5,284 nucleotides of DNA from the NCBI GenBank assembly GCA_025965495.1, contig JAOPWW010000091.1, positions 1 through 5,284 on the forward strand, read 5' to 3'. Position 1 is the first letter of the stretch. Every line of letters begins with the position of its first letter. The position numbers were made by a program, and so were the translations under genes. This document shows, in pieces, positions 1-4,826 of this stretch. Below the pieces are notes generated by a model. That model was not told the DNA's origin. It did no database searches and saw only the letters and a program-made list of their open reading frames with translations. The stretch comes from Frankiales bacterium. GTDB lineage: Bacteria; Actinomycetota; Actinomycetes; Mycobacteriales; SCTD01.

Positions 1-149
1 CCGCAGGGGTCGGGTCGCCCGCCCCGGGGTAGACGTCCTGCGCGGTCAGAGGGCCGCGCCGTGGCACGGACGCCGCGCCGACGACGACGACGAGGGAGCC
101 GGTCCTGCGCCCGTCCGACAGCCCCGACCACGTCGGTGCGCGCCAGACG
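1..149 (+). other. Upstream flank, no gene identified
   Basis: No protein family is recognisable here in any frame. One frame closes at TAG 30-32 after codons reading AGVGSPAPG; this could be the tail of a gene whose body lies outside the window. In most actinobacteria ftsQ would end just before ftsZ, but these nine residues are too few to test that. A well-formed ribosome-binding sequence, AGAGGG at 48-53, stands 7 bases before GTG 61. That GTG opens an Arg-rich frame different from the PAS-GGDEF frame and ends at 252, overlapping the downstream gene. Its composition looks like an out-of-frame shadow, so I do not call it a gene. Confidence 0.4.
79..93. repeat. (CGA)5 trinucleotide tract
   Basis: Five perfect CGA units lie between the ribosome-binding sequence at 48-53 and the PAS-GGDEF coding region. 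Read in the PAS-GGDEF frame it would give a run of Thr codons, but that frame has no ATG, GTG or TTG start before 150. Short triplet runs are common by chance at this GC content, so significance is doubtful. Confidence 0.6.
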
Positions 150-1040
150 ATGGAGGCGCTGGCGGCGACGCCCGACGTCTTCGAGACCTTCTTCGACCAC
201 GTCGGCGTCGGGCTCGCCCTGGCCGACCTGTCGAGCCGCTTCGTCCGGGTGAACCGGACGTACGCCGAGCTCCTCGGCCGGTCCCCCGAGGACCTGCTCG
301 GCCTGTCGTTCCACGACCTGCTGCACCCCGAGGGCCGCCGCGACCAGGAGAGCCGGCTCACGCTCCTGCTCGACGGCGCGACCCCGAGCCTGACGGCGGA
401 GGAGCGCTACGTGCGCGCCGGCGGCGCCGAGCTGTGGGTGCTGCTGAGCCTCACGGTCGTGCGCGACGACGCCGGGCGGCCGCAGTGGTTCGCCGGCAGC
501 GCCCAGGACATCACCGCGCTGAAGAAGACCGAGCAGGAGCTGCAGGAGCTGACGGCGGCGCTGACCGAGCAGGTCGTGCGCGACCCGCTGACCGGCCTGT
601 CCAACCGTGCCCTGCTCGAGGAGCGCCTGCGCGGTGCGCTCGCGCGCGACGGCCGCACCGGCGGCTCCACCGGCCTGCTGTTCCTGGACCTGGACGGGTT
701 CAAGCAGGTCAACGACGCCCACGGCCACGGCGTCGGCGACGCCGTCCTGCGCCTGGTCGCCCGGCGGCTGCTGGCGGTCGTGCGGCCCTCCGACACCGTC
801 GCCCGGCTCGGGGGCGACGAGTTCGTCGTCCTCGTGGAGGACGTCGGGCCCGAGGGGCTGGAGCCGCTGGCCCGCCGGCTCGAGGCGACCGTCTCGGAGC
901 CCTTCGAGGTCGGCGCCACGGTCCGGGTCGGGGTGAGCGTGGGGACCGCGATCAGCGACGCGGGGGAGGCCGACGCGGCGGGTCTGCTCGAGCGGGCCGA
1001 CCACGGGATGTACGTCGCCAAGCGGCTCCGCCGCCACTAG
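150..1040 (+). CDS. PAS-GGDEF diguanylate cyclase
   Basis: A predicted cytoplasmic diguanylate cyclase of 296 residues, making cyclic di-GMP from two GTP under control of a sensory PAS domain. No signal peptide or membrane helix is visible. The PAS core spans about residues 10-122 and ends in the typical GSAQDIT. A short charged helix (about 123-144) leads to DPLTGLSNR at 145-153, the start of the GGDEF domain. By alignment with PleD the key residues are present: D180 (metal), K185, N188 and D197 (guanine and phosphate side), and an intact GGDEF at 221-225. RPSD at 212-215 lies exactly five residues before it, as expected for an allosteric inhibitory I-site (RxxD), so product feedback is likely. 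There is no EAL domain. The ligand of the PAS domain cannot be read; no haem or flavin motif is evident. The start is uncertain: ATG 150 is the first ordinary start after the in-frame stop at 30-32 but lacks a ribosome-binding site, whereas CTG 105 follows GAGGGAG (92-98) by six bases. It lies directly upstream of ftsZ on the same strand, separated by 210 bases. Confidence 0.93.
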   Translation: MEALAATPDVFETFFDHVGVGLALADLSSRFVRVNRTYAELLGRSPEDLLGLSFHDLLHPEGRRDQESRLTLLLDGATPSLTAEERYVRAGGAELWVLLSLTVVRDDAGRPQWFAGSAQDITALKKTEQELQELTAALTEQVVRDPLTGLSNRALLEERLRGALARDGRTGGSTGLLFLDLDGFKQVNDAHGHGVGDAVLRLVARRLLAVVRPSDTVARLGGDEFVVLVEDVGPEGLEPLARRLEATVSEPFEVGATVRVGVSVGTAISDAGEADAAGLLERADHGMYVAKRLRRH

Positions 1041-1046
1041 CAGGGG

Positions 1047-1090
1047 CGCCCGGGGACGGCCGTGCAGGTCGGTCCCCGACACGCCGGGCG
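1047..1090 (+). terminator. Hairpin cluster, possible terminator
   Basis: Just after the PAS-GGDEF stop, CGGGGAC (1051-1057) can pair perfectly with GTCCCCG (1072-1078) around a 14-base loop. CGCCCGG (1047-1053) can pair with CCGGGCG (1084-1090). The two stems share bases 1051-1053, so they compete or merge into one interrupted stem. No T-tract follows, but intrinsic terminators in high-GC actinobacteria often lack one. The position between two transcription units supports a terminator; chance pairing in GC-rich DNA is the alternative. Confidence 0.4.
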
Positions 1091-1107
1091 GGCAGGTTGA
1101 CCCTGCC
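1091..1107. repeat. Short palindrome enclosing a -35-like TTGAC
   Basis: GGCAGG (1091-1096) and CCTGCC (1102-1107) form a perfect 6-base inverted repeat whose 5-base centre is TTGAC, the core of a -35 element. A regulator bound here would cover the -35 of the putative ftsZ promoter at 1097-1126. It could also be a small hairpin closing the upstream transcript. Confidence 0.4.
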
Positions 1108-1126
1108 GACCCGGCCCCCGTACCGT
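1097..1126 (+). promoter_or_regulatory. Putative distal ftsZ promoter
   Basis: TTGACC (1097-1102) and TACCGT (1121-1126) are separated by 18 bases and fit the primary-sigma consensus of actinobacteria (TTGACN, TANNNT). Transcription would begin near 1133 and give an ftsZ leader of about 118 bases. ftsZ often has several promoters in actinobacteria, so a pair of start sites here would not be surprising. The call rests on motif match alone. Confidence 0.45.
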
Positions 1127-1138
1127 CCCCGCTCGTAC

Positions 1139-1182
1139 CCCTCAGGTTGACATAACGCTAACTGTCTACATGAGGGTGAGGG
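1139..1182 (+). promoter_or_regulatory. AT-rich control island before ftsZ
   Basis: In bases 1143-1171 only 12 of 29 are G or C, against a very GC-rich surround. The island opens with CAGGTTGACA (1143-1152), holding a perfect TTGACA at 1147-1152, and repeats nine bases of CAGGTTGACC at 1093-1102, exactly 50 bases upstream. It is flanked by CCCTCA (1139-1144) and its inverse TGAGGG (1171-1176), which is repeated in tandem at 1177-1182. No clean -10 stands 16-19 bases after TTGACA; the best alternative, CTACAT at 1166-1171, is only 13 bases away. From memory, a similar GGTTGACATAA stretch precedes ftsZ in other actinobacteria, so I infer a conserved promoter or operator. Confidence 0.55.
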
Positions 1183-1234
1183 TCTTCCCAGCCCGCCGAC
1201 CGCTCGCTCGACCTCCCTCTGCTCGACTCCTCCC

Positions 1235-1240
1235 GAAGGG
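1235..1240 (+). promoter_or_regulatory. Ribosome-binding site setting the ftsZ start
   Basis: GAAGGG lies 10 bases before GTG 1251. It supports that GTG over the in-frame ATG at 1170, which would add 27 residues with no resemblance to FtsZ and would start inside the AT-rich promoter island. Translation from GTG gives the expected AAPQNYLAVIKVVGIGGGG N-terminus. Confidence 0.65.
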
Positions 1241-1250
1241 CCCTCTCCAC

Positions 1251-2423
1251 GTGGCTGCACCGCAGAACTACCTCGCCGTGATCAAGGTGGTCGGCATCGG
1301 CGGAGGCGGCGTCAACGCCGTCAACCGCATGATCGAGGTGGGCCTGAAGGGCGTCGAGTTCATCGCCATCAACACCGACGCCCAGGCGCTCCTCATGAGC
1401 GACGCCGACGTCAAGCTCGACATCGGCCGCGAGCTCACCCGGGGGCTCGGCGCCGGCGCGGCTCCGGCCGTCGGGCAGCAGGCTGCCGAGGACCACCGCG
1501 ACGAGATCGAGGAGGTCCTCAAGGGGGCCGACATGGTCTTCGTGACGGCCGGCGAGGGCGGCGGCACCGGCACCGGTGGCGCGCCCGTCGTGGCGAGCAT
1601 CGCCCGCTCCCTGGGCGCCCTCACCATCGGCGTCGTCACCCGGCCGTTCTCCTTCGAGGGACGCCGTCGCGCGGGGCAGGCCGAGGCCGGCATCGAGGCC
1701 CTGCGGGCCGAGGTCGACACCCTCATCGTCATCCCGAACGACCGGCTGCTGTCGCTGTCGGACAAGCAGGTCAGCGTCATGGACGCCTTCAAGAGTGCCG
1801 ACCAGGTCCTGCTGTCCGGCGTCCAGGGCATCACCGACCTGATCACCACGCCGGGCCTGATCAACCTCGACTTCGCCGACGTCAAGAGCGTCATGAGCAA
1901 CGCCGGCTCGGCCCTCATGGGCATCGGCAACGCCCGCGGCGACGACCGCGCCGTCGTGGCCGCCGAGATGGCGATCGCCAGCCCGCTGCTCGAGGCCAGC
2001 ATGGACGGCGCCCACGGCGTGCTGCTGAGCATCTCCGGCGGCAGCGACCTCGGCCTGTTCGAGATCAACGAGGCGGCCCAGCTGGTCGCGGACGCCGCGC
2101 ACCAGGACGCCAACATCATCTTCGGCGCGGTCATCGACGACGCCCTCGGCGACGAGGTCCGGGTCACGGTCATCGCCGCCGGCTTCGACGCCGGCAGCCC
2201 CTCGCCGATGCGGCGGCACGAGCCGCTGCGCCGGCCGACCCCCCAGCCCGGCCCGATGCAGACGCCCCCGCCCGCCCCGCCGCAGCAGCAGGCCCCGGTG
2301 TACGCGCCGAGCGCCTCCGAGGCGCCGCGGCCCGCGTCCCGACCGGTCCCGCAGCAGGCCGAGCGTCCCCGCCGCACGGTGGTGTTCGAGGACGACCTCG
2401 ACGTGCCGGACTTCCTCAAGTAG
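1251..2423 (+). CDS. ftsZ: Cell division protein FtsZ
   Basis: The tubulin-like GTPase that polymerises at midcell into the Z-ring and recruits the divisome. The protein has 390 residues, normal for actinobacteria. Residues 5-315 form the GTPase core: the nucleotide-binding GIGGGGVNAVNRM at 15-27, the tubulin signature GGGTGTGG at 103-110, and the T7 catalytic loop NLDFAD at 205-210, which completes the GTP site of the next subunit. Residues 316-376 are a disordered linker rich in Pro, Gln and Arg. DDLDVPDFLK at 381-390 is the conserved C-terminal peptide that binds partners such as SepF, encoded 1.5 kb downstream. The start is GTG 1251, chosen from homology and GAAGGG at 1235-1240. Nothing essential is missing. 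It leads a coupled group: pgeF begins 4 bases after the stop. Regulation probably acts through the 210-base control region upstream. Confidence 0.99.
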   Translation: MAAPQNYLAVIKVVGIGGGGVNAVNRMIEVGLKGVEFIAINTDAQALLMSDADVKLDIGRELTRGLGAGAAPAVGQQAAEDHRDEIEEVLKGADMVFVTAGEGGGTGTGGAPVVASIARSLGALTIGVVTRPFSFEGRRRAGQAEAGIEALRAEVDTLIVIPNDRLLSLSDKQVSVMDAFKSADQVLLSGVQGITDLITTPGLINLDFADVKSVMSNAGSALMGIGNARGDDRAVVAAEMAIASPLLEASMDGAHGVLLSISGGSDLGLFEINEAAQLVADAAHQDANIIFGAVIDDALGDEVRVTVIAAGFDAGSPSPMRRHEPLRRPTPQPGPMQTPPPAPPQQQAPVYAPSASEAPRPASRPVPQQAERPRRTVVFEDDLDVPDFLK

Positions 2424-2427
2424 CCGC

Positions 2428-3156
2428 GTGCCCCTCCCGCTGCTCGACGCCGGCCTGCCCGGCGGCTGGTTCACCACCCGCGAGGGCGGGGTGAGCGCGG
2501 GCCCGTGGGAGGGGCTGAACCTGGCGCTGCACGTCGACGACGAGCCGAGCCGGGTCTTCGCCAACCGCGACCTGCTGCGGACCGCCGTCGGCGCCGACTC
2601 GCTCGTGTTCGCCCAGCAGGTCCACGGGGACGGCGTCGCCGTCGTCGACCGGGCCAGCAGCCGGGGGAGCGAGGGCGGGGTCGCGGGCGTCGACGCGCTC
2701 GTCACCGCGACCCCGGGGCTCGGGCTGGTGGTGATGGCCGCGGACTGCCTCCCCGTCCTGCTCCTGGACCGCGAGGCCGGGGTCGCCGCGGCGGCCCACG
2801 CCGGACGGCAGGGGCTGCTCGCCGGCGTGCTCGAGCGGACCGTCGAGACGATGACCGGGCTCGGCGCGGACCCGGCCCGGACGGTCGCGAGCATCGGCCC
2901 CGCGGCCGGGGCCTGCTGCTACGAGGTGCCCGCCGCGATGGCCGACGACGCCGAGTCCCGCCTGCCCGGCACCCGCGGGACCACCCGGGCAGGCACGCCG
3001 TCGGTCGACCTGCTCGCCGGGGCCCGCACGGTGCTCGCCGGTCAGGGCCTGGCCGACGTCGTCGCCGTCGACCGCTGCACCGTCCACGACGACGCCTTCT
3101 TCTCCTACCGCCGCTTCGGGACGACCGGCCGGCACGCCGGCGTCGTCGTCCTGTGA
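2428..3156 (+). CDS. pgeF: Peptidoglycan editing factor PgeF (YfiH/laccase-domain family)
   Basis: A 242-residue member of the DUF152/YfiH family. In E. coli the homologue prevents misincorporation of L-Ser for L-Ala in muropeptide precursors. Other family members show polyphenol oxidase or purine nucleoside phosphorylase and adenosine deaminase activity, so the reaction here is inferred. The metal-binding triad is visible: H66 in QQVHG, C107 in AADCLPVLL and H124 in AHAG. Also typical are GPAAGACCYEV (157-167) and FFSYRR (224-229). The frequent AHAGWRG reads AHAGRQG here; I believe Arg at this place is usual in actinobacteria. GTG 2428 lies 4 bases after the ftsZ stop with no ribosome-binding site of its own, so translation is probably coupled to ftsZ. 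Its own stop overlaps the yggS start. Location next to ftsZ fits a cell wall quality-control role during division. Confidence 0.92.
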   Translation: MPLPLLDAGLPGGWFTTREGGVSAGPWEGLNLALHVDDEPSRVFANRDLLRTAVGADSLVFAQQVHGDGVAVVDRASSRGSEGGVAGVDALVTATPGLGLVVMAADCLPVLLLDREAGVAAAAHAGRQGLLAGVLERTVETMTGLGADPARTVASIGPAAGACCYEVPAAMADDAESRLPGTRGTTRAGTPSVDLLAGARTVLAGQGLADVVAVDRCTVHDDAFFSYRRFGTTGRHAGVVVL

Positions 3157-3848
3157 GCGCCGACCGGGCCGCCGAGCTGGCGGCGTCGCTGGCCGAGGTC
3201 GAGCAGCGGCTGGTCGAGGCGTGCGTCGCCGCCGGGCGCGCCCGTGAGGAGGTCCTGCTGCTGGCGGTCACCAAGACGTGGCCGCTCTCGGACGTGCTGC
3301 TGCTGCGCGACCTCGGGCTGCAGGCGTTCGGCGAGAACCGCGACCAGGAGGCCGCCGGCAAGGCGCGCGAGCTCCCCGGCGTGCACTGGCACTTCGTCGG
3401 CCAGGTGCAGACGAACAAGGCCGCGAGCGTCGCCGCCTACGCCTCCGTCGTGCACGCCCTCGACCGGCCCTCGCTGGCGCAGGCCCTGTCGCGCGGCGCG
3501 GCCAAGGCCGGCCGGACCGTCGAGGTGCTGGTGCAGGTCCGGCTCGACGACGCCGACGGCAGGGGAGGGGCGGCCCCCGACGACGTCCCGGCCCTCGCGG
3601 ACCTCGCCGCCGGCCTGCCCGGGCTCCGCCTCGCCGGCGTGATGGCGGTGGCGCCGCTCGGACAGGACCCCGCCCCCGCCTTCGCCCGGCTCCACGACGT
3701 CGCCGCGCGCCTGCGCGCCGACCACCCGGACGCCGCCGACGTCAGCGCCGGCATGAGCGGTGACCTCGAGCAGGCCGTCGCCGCCGGCGCCACGATCGTC
3801 CGGATCGGCACGGCGTTGCTCGGCCGCAGGAGCCCTCCGGCCCGGTAA
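3153..3848 (+). CDS. yggS: Pyridoxal phosphate homeostasis protein (YggS/PLPBP family)
   Basis: A 231-residue single-domain protein with the alanine-racemase-like barrel fold of the YggS family. It binds pyridoxal 5'-phosphate without known catalysis and buffers vitamin B6 and amino acid pools. K41 in AVTKTWP is the expected Schiff-base lysine. Other family motifs follow in order: FGENRDQE (59-66), HFVGQVQTNK (80-89), MAVAPLG (164-170) and the phosphate-binding end MSGDLEQA...VRIGTALLG (201-224). Start GTG 3153 shares GTGA with the pgeF stop at 3154-3156, a classical translational-coupling overlap. In actinobacteria and many Firmicutes this gene sits between ftsZ and sepF; the link to division is conserved but mechanistically unclear. 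The longer frame opening at 2505 inside pgeF is a shadow. Confidence 0.96.
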   Translation: MSADRAAELAASLAEVEQRLVEACVAAGRAREEVLLLAVTKTWPLSDVLLLRDLGLQAFGENRDQEAAGKARELPGVHWHFVGQVQTNKAASVAAYASVVHALDRPSLAQALSRGAAKAGRTVEVLVQVRLDDADGRGGAAPDDVPALADLAAGLPGLRLAGVMAVAPLGQDPAPAFARLHDVAARLRADHPDAADVSAGMSGDLEQAVAAGATIVRIGTALLGRRSPPAR

Positions 3849-3886
3849 CGTCCGGTCCTCGACCGGGCGCACGCGCAGGCCCGGTC
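3840..3886 (+). promoter_or_regulatory. Competing inverted repeats after yggS (terminator or attenuator)
   Basis: The central segment GACCGGGC (3861-3868) can pair with three different neighbours: GCCCGGT at 3840-3846 (7 pairs), CCGGTC at 3852-3857 (6 pairs, 3-base loop) and GCCCGGTC at 3879-3886 (8 pairs, 10-base loop). Only one can form at a time. The first partner overlaps the end of yggS including the T of its TAA. This may be a terminator without T-tract or a leader that switches structure before sepF. TAACGT at 3846-3851 resembles a -10 element but no -35 stands at the right distance. Confidence 0.4.
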
Positions 3887-3889
3887 CAC

Positions 3890-3907
3890 CCAGACCACGA
3901 CCAGACC
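3890..3907. repeat. CCAGACC direct repeats, 11-base period
   Basis: CCAGACC occurs at 3890-3896 and again at 3901-3907, one DNA helical turn apart, between the hairpin region and the sepF ribosome-binding site. This spacing would place both copies on the same DNA face, as in many activator sites. With only two copies, chance is possible. Confidence 0.35.
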
Positions 3908-3928
3908 CTCGAAGCACAGGAGCACCGC

Positions 3929-4471
3929 ATGCCGGGCTTAGGACGCAAGGTCGGCCTGTACCTGGGCCTCGTCGAGGACGACGAGGACGGCCGCGGCCAC
4001 TACGGCTCGGCGTACGAGGACGACGACTACGACGACGAGCCCGAGACCGCCCCGGTCCGCCAGTGGGCCCCGGGAGCGCGCTCCGCGGCGCCCTCGCGCG
4101 ACGTCCACGGCTCGGTCGCCCTGGACACCGCGCCGCCCCAGCACGCGTCCCTGCGCGCCGCGCCGCCTGCCCCGGAGCGCCCGTACGCCGACGCCTACCG
4201 GATCACGACGCTGCACCCCCGCACGTACAACGAGGCGCGCACGATCGGCGAGCACTTCCGCGCCGGCACGCCGGTGATCATGAACCTCACCGAGATGGAC
4301 GACGTCGACGCCAAGCGCCTCGTCGACTTCGCCGCCGGCCTCATCTTCGGCCTGCACGGCAGCATCGAGCGCGTGACGAACAAGGTCTTCCTGCTCTCGC
4401 CGGAGCACGTCGAGGTGACGGCCGAGGACAAGCAGCTCATCGCCGAGGGCGGCTTCTTCAACCAGTCGTGA
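3929..4471 (+). CDS. sepF: Cell division protein SepF
   Basis: The membrane anchor and organiser of FtsZ filaments in Gram-positive bacteria, 180 residues. MPGLGRKVGLYLGLV (1-15) is the short amphipathic, membrane-binding helix. Residues 16-88 form a flexible linker, very acidic at first (EDDED, EDDDYDDE) and then rich in Pro and Ala. Residues 89-163 are the globular SepF domain (YRITTLHPRTYNEA, PVIMNL, RLVDFAAGLIFGLHGSIERVTNKVFLLSP), which dimerises and binds the FtsZ C-terminal peptide encoded upstream. Actinobacteria lack FtsA, so SepF probably does this tethering alone. ATG 3929 has a clear AGGAG at 3918-3922, six bases away, the best ribosome-binding site in the window. An 80-base leader with inverted and direct repeats separates it from yggS, so it may be controlled apart from the ftsZ-pgeF-yggS group. 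Its stop lies within a palindrome. Confidence 0.97.
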   Translation: MPGLGRKVGLYLGLVEDDEDGRGHYGSAYEDDDYDDEPETAPVRQWAPGARSAAPSRDVHGSVALDTAPPQHASLRAAPPAPERPYADAYRITTLHPRTYNEARTIGEHFRAGTPVIMNLTEMDDVDAKRLVDFAAGLIFGLHGSIERVTNKVFLLSPEHVEVTAEDKQLIAEGGFFNQS

Positions 4472-4478
4472 TCACGAC
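4465..4478. repeat. Perfect 14-base palindrome over the sepF stop
   Basis: GTCGTGATCACGAC equals its own reverse complement and covers the sepF TGA (4469-4471). It has no loop, so it suits a dimeric DNA-binding protein better than an RNA hairpin. It ends 14 bases before the putative yggT -10 at 4493, which places it over the -35 region; an operator for yggT is possible. Confidence 0.5.
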
Positions 4479-4492
4479 GGCGGCACGGTCGG

Positions 4493-4504
4493 TAGCCTGA
4501 GCCC
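4493..4504 (+). promoter_or_regulatory. Putative leaderless promoter of yggT
   Basis: TAGCCT (4493-4498) matches the TANNNT -10 consensus and is followed by six bases and then GTG 4505. This is the spacing at which transcription would start on the first base of the start codon, the leaderless arrangement common in actinobacteria. yggT has no ribosome-binding site to suggest otherwise. The -35 region (about 4469-4475) is poor and lies inside the palindrome. Confidence 0.5.
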
Positions 4505-4792
4505 GTGTCCGTCGTCGCGTCTGTCGTGGAGCTCGTGCTCTACGTCTTCCTGGTCCTGCTGATCTTCCGGCTGATCATGGAGTACGTGTTCATGCTGGCC
4601 CGCTCGTTCACACCCGCCGGGCCGGTGGCCATGGCGCTCGAGCTGATGTACTCCGTGACCGACCCGCCCCTGAAGGCCCTGCGCCGGGTGATCCCGCCGC
4701 TGCGCATCGGCAGCGTCAGCCTCGACCTGGGCTTCCTGGTGCTGTTCTTCGTCGTGAAGATCCTGATCAGTCAGGTGAGCGGACTCACGTGA
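4505..4792 (+). CDS. yggT: YggT family membrane protein
   Basis: A 95-residue integral membrane protein of the YggT family. Two hydrophobic segments are visible, about residues 5-24 and 73-91. Between them lies the family motif TDPPLKALRRVIPPL (52-66), a basic amphipathic stretch. The molecular function is not established; in chloroplasts and cyanobacteria relatives are linked to nucleoid distribution or thylakoid cytochrome assembly, and in Gram-positives the gene sits between sepF and divIVA, suggesting a role near the division or growth site. GTG 4505 is chosen because it gives a typical N-terminus and fits a leaderless promoter at 4493-4498; no Shine-Dalgarno sequence precedes it. It lies 33 bases after sepF and 34 bases before divIVA. 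Confidence 0.92.
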   Translation: MSVVASVVELVLYVFLVLLIFRLIMEYVFMLARSFTPAGPVAMALELMYSVTDPPLKALRRVIPPLRIGSVSLDLGFLVLFFVVKILISQVSGLT

Positions 4793-4826
4793 GCCTCCGA
4801 CCCCCTGCCTCCCCGAAGGTGGACCC

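Noticed and set aside
61..252. 63-codon frame from GTG 61 with a good ribosome-binding site
   Set aside because: It is Arg/Ser-rich, overlaps the PAS domain out of frame by about 100 bases and has no recognisable features. I kept it only as evidence in the start-site finding.
434..1150. Arg-rich + frame of 238 codons inside the PAS-GGDEF gene
   Set aside because: It is an alternate frame of a confident gene and is composed almost wholly of Arg, Ala, Gly and Pro.
1170..1250. N-terminal extension of FtsZ from ATG 1170
   Set aside because: The added residues are basic and unlike any FtsZ, the start falls inside the AT-rich control island, and GTG 1251 has a ribosome-binding site and the expected N-terminus.
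1158..2894. Open antisense frame of 578 codons across ftsZ and pgeF
   Set aside because: Its composition is that of a mirror of GC-biased codons, it matches no family, and both sense genes are certain. Long antisense frames are expected at this GC content.
3846..3851. TAACGT as a -10 element for sepF
   Set aside because: It overlaps the yggS stop and no -35-like sequence lies 16-19 bases upstream; the nearest, TTGCTC at 3816, is 24 bases away.
3105..3917. Open antisense frame of 270 codons across yggS
   Set aside because: It is a shadow of the sense gene's GC-rich third positions, with no family motif.
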